This document shows positions 42,366 through 51,147 of a stretch of DNA of 64,000 nt, piece after piece. Position 1 is the first letter of the stretch, and each line of letters opens with the position of its first letter. A program made the translations under genes and the position numbers. The notes beneath the pieces were generated by a model, which was given only the letters and a program-made list of their open reading frames with translations, was not told the origin of the DNA and searched no databases. Source of the stretch: Caulobacter endophyticus (GTDB lineage Bacteria; Pseudomonadota; Alphaproteobacteria; Caulobacterales; Caulobacteraceae); NCBI RefSeq assembly GCF_003116815.1, contig NZ_QDKQ01000060.1:1-64000 (forward strand), read 5' to 3'.

Positions 42366-43448
42366 CTAGATCATCCCTTTGACGATCAAGTTCGGCAACA
42401 CCGCATCGTCGAAATCCAGGCGCGGGCGGCCGATGCGGACGATGACCAGGTCGCGCGAGGGCGAGACATAGACGCGCTGGCCGCCGAAGCCGTCGAAATA
42501 GACGAGGTCGTCGGCCAGGAACGGCGCGCTGTGCGGGGCGGCGTAGGCGGTGGAGGGGCCGTAGGGGCGTTTGCCGTCTTCGACCGGGGCCGCGCGCCAG
42601 ACCAGCAGGCCGTAGGCGGGATTGAGCGGGTTCGCCGCGGTGATCGTCGATATCCAGTCGGCCGGCAGCACCTGGCGCCCGTCGATCGCGCCGCCGCCCG
42701 CGACCAGCCGGCCCATCTGCAGCCAGTCGCGGGCCCGGGCCTGGAGGCCGGCGAAGAAGCGCGGCTCGCCGTCCTCGCGCTCGACCCACAGACGGGCGTC
42801 GGCGCCGCCCATCGGGCTCCACAGCGCCTTGGACAGGTAGGTCGCCGCATCGCCCAGGCCCTTGGCGGCGACGGCGCGCGACAGGGCCAGGCCGGCGATC
42901 TGGGCGGCGACGTTGTAGTAGTCGAAGATCTCGCCCGAGGGCCGCTGCGCCTGCACCGACAGGGCCGTCTCGCTGATCCTGTCGCCCAGCATCAGGGCCA
43001 GGGCGACGGGGTCGCCCTTGTCGAGGCTGTGCACCGTCAGGCCCGAGCTCATGCCCAGCAGGTGGCGCAGCGGGATCGCGCCGCGGGCGTCGTCGCGCCA
43101 CTCAGCGATATAGAGGCCGACCGGATCGTCGATCGAGGCGATGGCGCCGTCGCGGATCGCCGCGCCGTAGAGCAGGCCCAGCGCCGACTTGTGCATCGAG
43201 AAGGTCTCGAACAGGCTGTCGGCCGACAGATGCGGCGCATAGGCCTCGTGCCGCAGGGCGCCGCCGGCGAAGACCAGCAGGGCCAGGCCGTCATGGGCGT
43301 CGGAATAGGCCTGGGCGGCGTCGAGGGCGGCTTGCGAGATCCCGCCCGGCACGACCGGCGAGGCGTCGGGCACGGCCGCGCCGGCCACCGGGCGCAGGGG
43401 GGCGTAGCCATGGATCTCGTCCACGCCTCGTCCGTTCATCGTCGTCAT
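42366..43448 (-). CDS. Serine hydrolase, beta-lactamase/class C fold (island paralogue 2)
   Basis: 360 residues, cytoplasmic. SxxK is S84-M-H-K87 in TFSMHKSALG and YxN is Y177-Y-N179 in IFDYYNVAAQ. It resembles the hydrolase at 36427 through the whole length, including the C-terminal VSPSRDLVIVRIGRPRLDFDDAVLPNLIVKG. Start at the first ATG (43448); an ATG three codons later is possible. Divergent from the second ALDH with a putative IclR site between. Likely an esterase, lactonase or amidase. Confidence 0.85.
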   Translation of the reverse strand: MTTMNGRGVDEIHGYAPLRPVAGAAVPDASPVVPGGISQAALDAAQAYSDAHDGLALLVFAGGALRHEAYAPHLSADSLFETFSMHKSALGLLYGAAIRDGAIASIDDPVGLYIAEWRDDARGAIPLRHLLGMSSGLTVHSLDKGDPVALALMLGDRISETALSVQAQRPSGEIFDYYNVAAQIAGLALSRAVAAKGLGDAATYLSKALWSPMGGADARLWVEREDGEPRFFAGLQARARDWLQMGRLVAGGGAIDGRQVLPADWISTITAANPLNPAYGLLVWRAAPVEDGKRPYGPSTAYAAPHSAPFLADDLVYFDGFGGQRVYVSPSRDLVIVRIGRPRLDFDDAVLPNLIVKGMI

Positions 43449-43526
43449 CCCAAGCCCCTGAAAAACATCCGTTACGAGCTGTGAACCTAGGCTCTAGCGC
43501 GGTTCGCAAACGCTTGCGCGCAAAGG

Positions 43527-43543
43527 CGCCCGCACAGCGGATA
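43527..43543. promoter_or_regulatory. Putative IclR operator, site 2
   Basis: CGCCCGC-ACA-GCGGATA: the right arm is exact, the left matches 4 of 7. It is followed by GCCCGTCCGCG, as similar GC flanks follow sites 3 and 5. It lies between divergent hydrolase and ALDH genes. Confidence 0.55.
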
Positions 43544-43622
43544 GCCCGTCCGCGACCCCTGTGAATCGAGGATGCGAGGACTAGCGTCGAGGCTGGAATT
43601 CCAGCGTCCCGGGGAGTGCGCC

Positions 43623-45137
43623 ATGACCTTCGTCGTCCGTTCGGTCGAACCTCAGACGGAGGGGGCCAAAGCCTTCCTCGCCCAGCGTCGCAAGCAGCTC
43701 CTGATCGACGGCGCCTGGGTCGATGCGGCCGGCGGCGAGACCTTCGAGACCAAGGATCCGGCCACCGGCGTGGTGCTCGCCGACGTCGCCAAGGGCGGAG
43801 CGGCCGATGTCGACGCGGCCGTGGCCGCCGCCCGCAAGGCCTTCGAGGGCGGCGAGTGGCCCAGCCTGACGCCGATGCAGCGTTCGCGCCTGCTGTGGGC
43901 CTTGGCCGACCTGATCGAGGCCAATATCGACGAACTGGCCGAGCTGGAGACCCTCGACCAGGGCAAGCCGCTCTACGTCGGCCGTTGGGCCGAGATCCCC
44001 GGCGCGGTGAACCAGTTCCGTTACTATGCCGGCCTGGCCACGGCCATCGAAGGCCGCACGATCGACAGCTCGATCAACTACCAGCCGGCCGGCAAGCAGG
44101 TGGCCAGCTGGACCCTGCGCGAGCCGGTGGGCGTGGTCGCAGCCATCGTGCCGTGGAACTCGCCGCTGGTGCTGACCGCCATGAAGCTGGCGCCGGCCCT
44201 GGCCGCCGGCTGCACCGTGGTGCTGAAGCCCGCCGAAGACACCTCGCTGACCGCCGTGCGCCTGGCCCAGCTGGTGCAGCAGGCCGGTTTCCCGGCAGGC
44301 GTGCTGAACCTGGTCACGGGCCTGGGCGGCGAGGCCGGCGCGGCCCTGGCCGCGCATCCGGACGTCGACAAGGTGGCCTTCACCGGCTCGACCCCGACGG
44401 GCCGGGCGATCCTCGACGCGGCCAAGGGCAACCTCAAGAAGGTCAGCCTGGAGCTGGGCGGCAAGTCGCCGGTGGTGATCCTGCCGGACGCCGACCTGGA
44501 TCTGGCCATCCCCGGCGCGGCCAACGCCATCTTCTTCAACGCCGGCCAGGTGTGCGTGGCCGGCTCGCGGCTCTACGCCCATCGTTCGATCTATGACCGG
44601 GTGGTCGAGGGGGTGGCGGCCCAGGCCAGGGGACTGCAGCTGGGTCATGGCCTGGATCCGGCCACCCACATGGGGCCGCTGGTCTCGCGCAAGCAGGCCG
44701 ACCGCGTGGCCGGCTTCGTGGCTGGCGCAGCGGCGGCCGGGGCCGAGGTGCTGACCGGCGGCGTCCAAGGCGGCGACGAGGGGACCTTCGTAACCCCCGC
44801 CGTGGTGGCGCGGGTGACCGCCGACATGGCTATCGTCCGCGAGGAGGTGTTCGGTCCCGTGGTGGTCGTGCAGGCCTATGACGAGATCGACGAGGTGGTG
44901 GCCGCCGCCAACGACAGCGAGTTCGGCCTGGCCGCCAGCCTCTGGACCGAGAGCCTGTCGCACGCCCACCGCCTGTCGCGCCGCATCAAGGCCGGCACAG
45001 TGTGGATCAACTGCCACTCGATGTACGACAACGCCCTGCCGATCGGCGGGGTGAAGGCCTCGGGCTGGGGGCGCGACAGCGGCCAGGTCGCCCTCGACGG
45101 CTACCTGGAATGGAAGACGGTCTGCGCGGTCGTCTGA
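43623..45137 (+). CDS. Aldehyde dehydrogenase family protein (island paralogue 2)
   Basis: 504 residues with the complete ALDH core: VPWNSPLVLTAMKLAPALAAGCTVVLKPAEDT, FTGSTPTGRAI, catalytic Glu277 in LELGGKSP and Cys311 in NAGQVCVAGSRL. ATG at 43623 after GGGGAG. It overlaps the alpha/beta hydrolase gene (TGATG), so aldehyde oxidation and hydrolysis are coupled in one transcript. Probably controlled by operator site 2. Confidence 0.93.
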   Translation: MTFVVRSVEPQTEGAKAFLAQRRKQLLIDGAWVDAAGGETFETKDPATGVVLADVAKGGAADVDAAVAAARKAFEGGEWPSLTPMQRSRLLWALADLIEANIDELAELETLDQGKPLYVGRWAEIPGAVNQFRYYAGLATAIEGRTIDSSINYQPAGKQVASWTLREPVGVVAAIVPWNSPLVLTAMKLAPALAAGCTVVLKPAEDTSLTAVRLAQLVQQAGFPAGVLNLVTGLGGEAGAALAAHPDVDKVAFTGSTPTGRAILDAAKGNLKKVSLELGGKSPVVILPDADLDLAIPGAANAIFFNAGQVCVAGSRLYAHRSIYDRVVEGVAAQARGLQLGHGLDPATHMGPLVSRKQADRVAGFVAGAAAAGAEVLTGGVQGGDEGTFVTPAVVARVTADMAIVREEVFGPVVVVQAYDEIDEVVAAANDSEFGLAASLWTESLSHAHRLSRRIKAGTVWINCHSMYDNALPIGGVKASGWGRDSGQVALDGYLEWKTVCAVV

Positions 45138-45934
45138 TGGAAACCGTCGAGATCGCCATCGCCGACCGGCGGGTCCTGCTGACGGTGGCGAGGCCCGCTG
45201 GTCAGCCCAAGGCCGCCATCGCCTTTTCGCACGGCGCCTTCTCCGCGCCCGACAAGTATTCGGCCCTGCTGGAAGGTTGGGCGGCGGCCGGCCTGCTGGC
45301 GGCCGCGCCGCTGCACGTGGACAGCACCGACCACCCCGAGCGTTCGGCCTATGACCAGGGCGCGGTCTGGCGCACGCGGCTGGAGGACCAGGCCGCGACG
45401 CTGGACTGGCTGGCCGGGCAGGGGGCGCTTTGCCGAGATGATTGGGGGCTCGCCGCCGCCGGTCACTCGTTTGGCGCGCTGCTGGCGCTGGCGGCCGGGG
45501 GCGCGGGCGTGCTGGCCCCGCCCGGCGCGCCGACGCTGGATGCGCGCGTGAAAGCCGTGATCGCCCTGTCGCCGCCGCCGGCCACGCCGCCGCTGATCGG
45601 GCCGGAGGGCTTTGCGAGCACCGCCGCGCCGCTGCTGGTGCAGACCGGCGACGCCGACGTGCTGCCAGGCTTCGTCGACGACTGGCGCATGCGCCTGATC
45701 GCCTATGAGGCCCCGGCGCCGGGCGGCAGGCACGCGCTGGTGCTGCCGGGCGTCGATCACTATTTCGGCGGGCTGATCTGCCGGCCGGAGCTGCCGGGCC
45801 CGGCGCAGGCCGAGGGCTTCGCGCAGGCGCTTGCGGCCTCGGCGGACCTTGTGCTGGCCCATGCCGCCGGCGACGCTTCGGCGGCCGCCCGCATCGCCGC
45901 CCGGTCGAGCGATTGCAGCTTCACCACCCGCTGA
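45137..45934 (+). CDS. Alpha/beta hydrolase, dienelactone-hydrolase-like
   Basis: 265 residues. Nucleophile elbow AAGHSFGAL (Ser111), oxyanion region FSHGAFSAPDKY, candidate Asp in QTGDADVLPGF and His in LPGVDHYFGG. The fold fits dienelactone hydrolase or chlorophyllase-like esterases. The ATG overlaps the ALDH stop. Role inferred as hydrolysis of an ester, lactone or C-C bond intermediate. Operator site 3 overlaps its stop codon. Confidence 0.82.
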   Translation: METVEIAIADRRVLLTVARPAGQPKAAIAFSHGAFSAPDKYSALLEGWAAAGLLAAAPLHVDSTDHPERSAYDQGAVWRTRLEDQAATLDWLAGQGALCRDDWGLAAAGHSFGALLALAAGGAGVLAPPGAPTLDARVKAVIALSPPPATPPLIGPEGFASTAAPLLVQTGDADVLPGFVDDWRMRLIAYEAPAPGGRHALVLPGVDHYFGGLICRPELPGPAQAEGFAQALAASADLVLAHAAGDASAAARIAARSSDCSFTTR

Positions 45935-45948
45935 CCGTTCTGCGGATA
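45932..45948. promoter_or_regulatory. Putative IclR operator, site 3
   Basis: TGACCGT-TCT-GCGGATA, with exact right arm and a 4-of-7 left arm, followed by GCGGGTCCG. It precedes the first methyltransferase gene by about 77 bases and is the only site not between divergent genes. Confidence 0.5.
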
Positions 45949-46024
45949 GCGGGTCCGACACGCCTTTCAGCCAGGCGCGACGGGGTTAAAGTCCCTCATC
46001 GAAACAAGGTTTTAGAGGTGCCTC

Positions 46025-47071
46025 ATGGACGCTCCGGCCCTGGCCCAACGCGGGCGCGCGTCGCTCGATTTCCAGGCGGGCATATCGAAGGCGACCTTCG
46101 GCCTGCACTTCGCCTCCGAGGCGGAGCTGGCCATGAAGGGCGTCACCGCCCAGACGATGCCCGACGACATGGATGAACGTCATGCCCTGGTCGTCGAGAC
46201 CCTGGCCGACTCCAAGATCTTCAAGATCCGCGAGCTGTTCGGCGAATGGGCCTCGCGCACCCACGGCGCGCACTGCGACGAAGCCTTCGAGGAGCGTCGC
46301 GCGGTCATCGAGCCCTACCTCAAGGCCCTCGACGAAGGCCCGGCCACCCTGGACTACGGCGACGGCGAGACCCCGCCCAGCTACTGGAGCAAGGTCTGGT
46401 TCCACCGCACCACCGGCGGCTGGGACCACATCGACCACACCGGCTATGTCCACGGCGAGCTGGTGCACAAGCAACTGGTGGCGCGCGGCTACGGCGGCGA
46501 CATCTTCGGCCAGCGCCGGGCCGCCGCCCAGCAGGCCCCGCGCCGCGACTACAAGGAAATCCTCGATATCGGCTGCGGCTCGGGCCACTTCACCCAGGCC
46601 CTGCAGGAGACTTTCCCGGAAGCCCAGATCACCGGCATCGACTGGTCGGCCCGCATGCTCGAACAGGCCCGTCGCGTGGCCAACGAGAAGGGCTGGAACT
46701 GGAAGCTGATGGTCAAGGGTGGCGAGAACTCCGGTTTCGCCGACGAGAGCTTCGATCTCGTGACAACCTTCATCCTGTTCCACGAGGCGCCGCCGCGGAT
46801 CATCAAGGCGGTGCTGGAAGAGGCCTTCCGGATGCTGAAGCCGGGCGGCGACATCATCATGGCCGACGTGCCGCGCTATGCGGAAATCGATAAGATGGCG
46901 TCCTGGCGCTACGACTACCTGGCCAAGTGGGGCGGCGAGCCCTACTGGCGCGCCTCGGCCAGCATGGACCTGATCCAGACCTGCAAGGACATCGGCTTCG
47001 TCGACGTCGAGGGCGCGACCCAGGCTCCGACCCACTCGTACTACGTGCTGCGCGCTCACAAGCCCGCCTGA
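46025..47071 (+). CDS. Class I SAM-dependent methyltransferase (pair 1)
   Basis: 348 residues. An N-terminal helical region of about 170 residues precedes the Rossmann core: motif I EILDIGCGSGHFTQA (178-192), acidic Asp after strand 2 in ITGIDWSARML, then SFDLVTTFILFHEA and MLKPGGDIIMADVP. The C-terminal WGGEPYWRASASMDLI resembles the NNEPFW segment of the other two island methyltransferases. Substrate unknown. The small helical gene follows after 24 bases and the pair ends at a strong terminator. Confidence 0.88.
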   Translation: MDAPALAQRGRASLDFQAGISKATFGLHFASEAELAMKGVTAQTMPDDMDERHALVVETLADSKIFKIRELFGEWASRTHGAHCDEAFEERRAVIEPYLKALDEGPATLDYGDGETPPSYWSKVWFHRTTGGWDHIDHTGYVHGELVHKQLVARGYGGDIFGQRRAAAQQAPRRDYKEILDIGCGSGHFTQALQETFPEAQITGIDWSARMLEQARRVANEKGWNWKLMVKGGENSGFADESFDLVTTFILFHEAPPRIIKAVLEEAFRMLKPGGDIIMADVPRYAEIDKMASWRYDYLAKWGGEPYWRASASMDLIQTCKDIGFVDVEGATQAPTHSYYVLRAHKPA

Positions 47072-47095
47072 TCCTTCCGACAACGAGCGAGCGAC

Positions 47096-47404
47096 ATGAA
47101 CGCGATGAACCAGAAGACCTTCGAGCGCCCGATCTCCGAGCCGGTGAACCGCCGGATGCTGACCGTCGACCAGATCGACGACCTGGGCGAGGCCATCCTG
47201 TCCCTGACCCGCGAGATCTGGGTGCTGACCGACCGCGTCCACGTGCTGGAAGCGGTGCTGGAAAGCCACGGCGTGCTGGCCAACGCCGAGATCGACGCCT
47301 TCCAGCCGGGTCCGGAACTGCAGGCCCAGCTGAACGCCAAGCGCGACGCCATCGTCCAGAACCTGATGCGCGCGCTGCGCGCGGCTCCGGAAGCCCGGAG
47401 CTAG
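47096..47404 (+). CDS. Small helical partner protein of methyltransferase (pair 1)
   Basis: 102 residues, mainly two or three amphipathic helices: REIWVLTDRVHVLEAVLES (about 41-59), then GVLANAEIDAFQPGPELQAQ and a C-terminal helix KRDAIVQNLMRAL. The pattern EL.V...R...LE.VLES.G.L...EI..F.P recurs in the proteins at 49224 and 61661. Such heptad spacing suggests a coiled-coil adaptor or subunit of the methyltransferase. No known family recognised. Confidence 0.75.
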   Translation: MNAMNQKTFERPISEPVNRRMLTVDQIDDLGEAILSLTREIWVLTDRVHVLEAVLESHGVLANAEIDAFQPGPELQAQLNAKRDAIVQNLMRALRAAPEARS

Positions 47405-47438
47405 CCTCGTCCCCGCCGCAACTGCGCGGTGTTAGCCT

Positions 47439-47470
47439 GGCGCGGTCGGAAACGACCGCGCCGTTTTTTT
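47439..47470 (+). terminator. Rho-independent terminator after pair 1
   Basis: Perfect 10-bp stem GGCGCGGTCG / CGACCGCGCC with a GAAA tetraloop, followed by GTTTTTTT. Confidence 0.93.
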
Positions 47471-47610
47471 GATCCCTCTCCCTGAAGGGAGAGGTGGCGC
47501 CGAAGCCGACGGAGAGGGAACGTCTTGTGGAGGTTGGAGGAGCCGCCGTGTAAGCGGAAACTTCCCCCTCCGGCCCTCCGGGTCACCTCCCCCTTCAGGG
47601 GGAGGGTCTT
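47471..47610. repeat. CCTCCCCC-type intergenic palindromic repeat (copy 4, paired)
   Basis: Left unit CCCTCTCCCTGAAGGGAGAGGTGGCG and right unit CTTCCCCCTCCGGCCCTCCGG-GTCACCTCCCCCTTCAGGGGGAGGGTCTT (47561-47610). The right unit matches 41661-41709 nearly base for base. Confidence 0.82.
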
Positions 47611-47612
47611 TA

Positions 47613-49196
47613 TCAGAGCCCCAGCGCCCCCGGGTTCATCACGCCCTTCGGGTCCACCGCGGCCTTGATCGCACGGACCAGGTCCAGCGAAGGGGCCTCC
47701 AGCACTTCGCCGTACGGATACAGCTTGCCGAGCTGGAAGTGCACGGCGCCGTGCTGGGCGTAGAGCGCGATGATCTGGGCCTTGAGCTTGCCCACGAAGG
47801 CCGTGGTTTCGGGATCGTCGGCGTATTGGGGCAGGCTGGCCAGGTGCTCGGCGGGCAGGACGCCGGCGTGGTAGGCGGTCTGGGCGCCGGGCCAGTAGAG
47901 GGCGACCTCGTAGAGGAAGCCGGACGGGCGCAGCACCTCGAACATGCCGCCGCGCCAGACGCCGCGGGCTGTCATCTCGTCGGCGTGGCTGGCGTAGAGG
48001 GCTTCCAGGGCCTGGTGGAAGGCCGCGACATGGCTGTGGGGCAGGATGCCGTTCAGCGGGGCCCAGCGCTCGCCCTTGGGGCCAAGCACGTTGTAGAGCG
48101 GGGCGAACGGCATGCCGCGCACGATGGTCGGCATGGTGTTGGGGATCTCGACCCCCTCGGCCGTCATCAGGGTGCGCAGGCGGTCCAGCCGCGCCTTGGC
48201 CTCGCGGTCATCGACGCCCTCGAGGATGTAGTGGACCATGTACTGCGCCTTGCGCAGGGCGCGGTCGCCGGCCAGGGCCATCTTGCTCAGCTGCCTGAGG
48301 CCCGCGACCAGCGACGGCGAACTCTTCAGCACGGTCAGGGCCATCTGCACGACGGCGGCGTTGTCCTGGCGGGCGATCTGGCCCTGGGCCAGGGGGGCGT
48401 CGATGGCGAAGTGCTCGTCGTCGAGGCTCTCGATCGACGCCGCGCGCATGGCGCGGGCCAGGCTGGGCAGGTCTTCGAAGGCGAAGGAGGCGCATTGGAA
48501 GGCGGGCCTCTTGGCGATCAGCGGCAGGGTGATCCGCGCCTTGATCCCGAGCGCGCCGCAGTCGCCCAGGAACAGTCCGCAAAGATCGGGGCCGTACCAG
48601 CGAGCGAAGGGCGAGGCGCCGCGGGCGGCCGAGCCGGTCCGCAGCAGGGACCCGTCGGCGATGACGACGTCGACCGACACGGCCGACTCCGCCGAGCTGC
48701 CGTAGAGGCCCGAGCCGTGGCTGATGGCGTGCTGCGACATCGACCCGCCGATGGTGGCGGCGAGCCCCGAGAACGGGCCGAAGAACGGGGTGCGCAGGCC
48801 TAAGGGATCGAGCGCGTCCTTCAGCTGGGCCCAGGTGACCCCAGCCTCGACCGTGACATAGGCGTCGGTCTGGTTGATCTCGACGATGCGGGAAAGCGCG
48901 CCCGTGTCGATCAGCACCGTGTCGGCGCGGGTCGCCAGGTAGCCGTCGGTATAGGAGGCGCCCCCGCCGCGCGGGACGATGGCGACGCCCTCGGCCGCTG
49001 CCTCGCGCACGACCGCCTGCAACTGGTCGACATCGGCGGGGCGGACCACGGCCAGCGGCGTTTCCAGCCGGCGATAGACGTCGGTGGCGAAGGGCAGGGC
49101 GGCCTCGCCCGTCAGGACGCCGCCGGCGCCGACGATCGCCTCCAGGCGTGCAAGGAGGCCGGCGTCGGCCGGGGCGGTACGCGTCTTGACGGGCAT
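47613..49196 (-). CDS. FAD-linked oxidase, vanillyl-alcohol-oxidase/PCMH type
   Basis: 527 residues. The FAD-binding domain covers residues about 45-225, with PRGGGASYTDGY (75-86), VEAGVTWAQLKDALDP and FSGLAATIGGSMSQHAISHGSGLYGSSAES; the C-terminus has the typical DPKGVMNPGALGL. Relatives include 4-cresol dehydrogenase, vanillyl alcohol oxidase and glycolate/lactate oxidase subunits. No signal peptide. It follows the methyltransferase/helper pair 2 on minus. Likely oxidises a phenolic or hydroxy-acid intermediate (inference). Confidence 0.85.
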   Translation of the reverse strand: MPVKTRTAPADAGLLARLEAIVGAGGVLTGEAALPFATDVYRRLETPLAVVRPADVDQLQAVVREAAAEGVAIVPRGGGASYTDGYLATRADTVLIDTGALSRIVEINQTDAYVTVEAGVTWAQLKDALDPLGLRTPFFGPFSGLAATIGGSMSQHAISHGSGLYGSSAESAVSVDVVIADGSLLRTGSAARGASPFARWYGPDLCGLFLGDCGALGIKARITLPLIAKRPAFQCASFAFEDLPSLARAMRAASIESLDDEHFAIDAPLAQGQIARQDNAAVVQMALTVLKSSPSLVAGLRQLSKMALAGDRALRKAQYMVHYILEGVDDREAKARLDRLRTLMTAEGVEIPNTMPTIVRGMPFAPLYNVLGPKGERWAPLNGILPHSHVAAFHQALEALYASHADEMTARGVWRGGMFEVLRPSGFLYEVALYWPGAQTAYHAGVLPAEHLASLPQYADDPETTAFVGKLKAQIIALYAQHGAVHFQLGKLYPYGEVLEAPSLDLVRAIKAAVDPKGVMNPGALGL

Positions 49197-49223
49197 AGGC
49201 TCTACTCAGATCAGGTCACAGGA

Positions 49224-49595
49224 TCAGGTTTGGGCGATGTCTTCGATGGTGGCGCGGAAGCGCTCGGCCGTGTCGGCCGCGGCGGCTTCCGAGGCGTCCT
49301 TGCGGGCCAGGTAGAAGAGGCGGCCCAGGAAGTCCTGGCGCCAGGCCTCGCGGGCCTCCAGGGCGGGCTGGTCGAGCTGCAGGGCCTCGATCTCGGCGGC
49401 CAGGTCCAGGCCCTTGGCGGCATGGACGCGTTCGGCGCTGTCGAGGCGGTCGTGCAGCACGGCCAGTTCGTTGGCCAGGACCATGATCATCGACATGGCC
49501 TGGTCGAGGCCCGGGGCCTCGTAGAACTGCGGGCGCTTGCCCTTGGCATCGCGGATGACGTGCGGGCGCTCGGCCTGCGGAGCGTGGGCGTTCAT
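49224..49595 (-). CDS. Small helical partner protein of methyltransferase (pair 2)
   Basis: 123 residues from the ATG at 49595 (AAGGATAATACG upstream). An ATG at 49616 that shares a base with the methyltransferase stop would add seven residues. KGKRPQFYEAPGLDQAMSMI and MVLANELAVLHDRLDSAERV align with KRPYFFANPEVERVLAITM and AVVQELAVARARLDTLERV of the protein at 61661, followed in both by G-x5-EIE. Predicted helical; no known family. Confidence 0.75.
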   Translation of the reverse strand: MNAHAPQAERPHVIRDAKGKRPQFYEAPGLDQAMSMIMVLANELAVLHDRLDSAERVHAAKGLDLAAEIEALQLDQPALEAREAWRQDFLGRLFYLARKDASEAAAADTAERFRATIEDIAQT

Positions 49596-49615
49596 CGTAT
49601 TATCCTTCGAACTCA

Positions 49616-50839
49616 TCAGGCCTTGCGGGCGATCAGGACTTCCCAGCCGCCGCCGGGAGCGTATTCGCCGGCGGCGAACTCGCGGTCGGAGACCGCCGCG
49701 CTGGCGTCCTGGCTGTAGCCGGCGGCTTGCTGGGCGACGAACTCCATGATGGCCATGGGCGCGGTGTCGAACTTGATGCTCTCGGGCGGGAAGCCGGCGG
49801 CCTTGGCCAGGGCGACCTGGTCGGTCTCGCGCATTGCGCCCCAGAACGGCTCGTTGTTGTACCAGGTCTCGTTGTCCAGGATGAACTGGGTGAACGGGTC
49901 CATGTTGTCGAACGGCGGCAGGTCGGCGTGGATCATGTAGCCGCCGGGCGCCAGCAGGCGGTGGCACTCGTTGAAGATGCGCGGCATGGCCTTGCCCGAC
50001 GTCTCGTGCAGCAGGATGTGGCTGACGATCAGATCGAAGGAGCCGTCCTCGAAGCGGGTCTCCTCGGCGTTCATCTGGGCGAAGTTCACTTCGAGGCCCA
50101 GGCCCGCGGCGCGAGCATGCGCGTAGCGCACCTGCGGGGCGGCGACGTCGACGCCCCAGACTTCAGCCTCGGGGAACAGCTCCTTGTAGGGCAGGGTCGA
50201 GTGGCCGACCGTGCAGCCCAGATCGAGGATCCGCTTGGGCTTGAAGCCGTCCAGGCGCCGGTTGACGTAGTTGCAGACCGAGCGGCCCATGTCGTCGTTG
50301 AACGGGCCCATGTAGCCCATGGCGTAGAGATAGACGCCGCGGTCGTAGAGGGCGCCCGTCGAGATGTCGTCCGGGGCCACCGCGCCGGCATAGCCGCCGG
50401 GCATGCAGTGAATGTCGATCGAGGTGACGTAGCGCGGGGTCTCGAATTCCTCGGGCAGGTCGAGCTGGCCCTTGGCCGACGCCGACAGGCCGCGGGCCTT
50501 CTCGATCAGTTCGGGCAACTCGCGGTCGATCGTGACGTTGGTCGATTCCCAGAGCAGCTCCTGGGCGATGCGGTTGGCCGCGGCGTAGTGCTGGAAATAG
50601 AGGTCCTTGACCATGGCCGAGCGGATGTCGCGGCGGTCGGCGGGCGCGCGGCCATGCTCGCGCTCGAAGGCCTTGGCGGCGCGGACGCCGAACACGGGCC
50701 CCAGGCCCGGCAGCAGACCCTGCTGGATGAACTGCTTGAAGCTCTTGGTGAATTCCTGGCGCGAGCCCTCGTCATGGGTCGGCTTGGGCAGGATCGGGTG
50801 ATCGACCTGCTGGAAGGTGTTGAGCATCTCGGCGGACAT
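49616..50839 (-). CDS. Class I SAM-dependent methyltransferase (pair 2)
   Basis: 407 residues. An extended N-terminal domain (to about 195) contains AFEREHGRAPADRRDIRSAM and RYVTSIDIHCMPGGY; the Rossmann core has ILDLGCTVGHSTLP (204-217), VWGVDVAAPQVRYA, SFDLIVSHILLHET and LLAPGGYMIHADLP, and the NNEPFW segment follows. Clear paralogue of the 62014 protein. The ATG at 50839 has GGAGG five bases upstream; an upstream TTG is less likely. First gene of a three-gene minus operon with its small partner and the FAD oxidase. Confidence 0.88.
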   Translation of the reverse strand: MSAEMLNTFQQVDHPILPKPTHDEGSRQEFTKSFKQFIQQGLLPGLGPVFGVRAAKAFEREHGRAPADRRDIRSAMVKDLYFQHYAAANRIAQELLWESTNVTIDRELPELIEKARGLSASAKGQLDLPEEFETPRYVTSIDIHCMPGGYAGAVAPDDISTGALYDRGVYLYAMGYMGPFNDDMGRSVCNYVNRRLDGFKPKRILDLGCTVGHSTLPYKELFPEAEVWGVDVAAPQVRYAHARAAGLGLEVNFAQMNAEETRFEDGSFDLIVSHILLHETSGKAMPRIFNECHRLLAPGGYMIHADLPPFDNMDPFTQFILDNETWYNNEPFWGAMRETDQVALAKAAGFPPESIKFDTAPMAIMEFVAQQAAGYSQDASAAVSDREFAAGEYAPGGGWEVLIARKA

Positions 50840-51147
50840 GGCGGCCTCCAAACAGCCGGCCCGGAAGGGCGGCGCGAACTGAGGCTAATCTGAAGGGGAC
50901 CGATCAGTCAAAATATTGCGTTCAGCGGATGCTCCGCTAGGCGGTCAGCCCGGGCGCTGGGCAGGTGGGTGGCGGCTGGCGGGCAGGGAAGAGGCGTCCG
51001 CCAGAAAGCCCCTCTCCCAGAGGGAGAGGGAGGGGCCCGCCGCGACGCGGCGGGAGGGTGAGGGGTTACGAGGTCGGACGACGTGCCGGCGCTCCGTCGG
51101 GCGCCGTAACCCCTCACCCCGACCCTCTCCCTATGGGAGAGGGGGGC
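50840..51147. repeat. Intergenic region with CCCTCTCCC-type inverted repeat (copy 5)
   Basis: The 308-base gap holds a small AGCGGA-TGC-TCCGCT palindrome (50926-50940) near the pair 2 promoter and a repeat pair: CCCCTCTCCCAGAGGGAGAGGG...GGGTGAGGGGTTACGAGG (51009-51081) facing GTAACCCCTCACCCCGACCCTCTCCC (51107-51132). No gene seen. The repeat ends directly at the monooxygenase stop. Confidence 0.7.

Noticed and set aside
50926-50940. AGCGGA-TGC-TCCGCT palindrome as a sixth IclR operator
   Set aside because: The half-sites are in the opposite order (GCGGA then TCCGC) to the consensus, so it was not counted.
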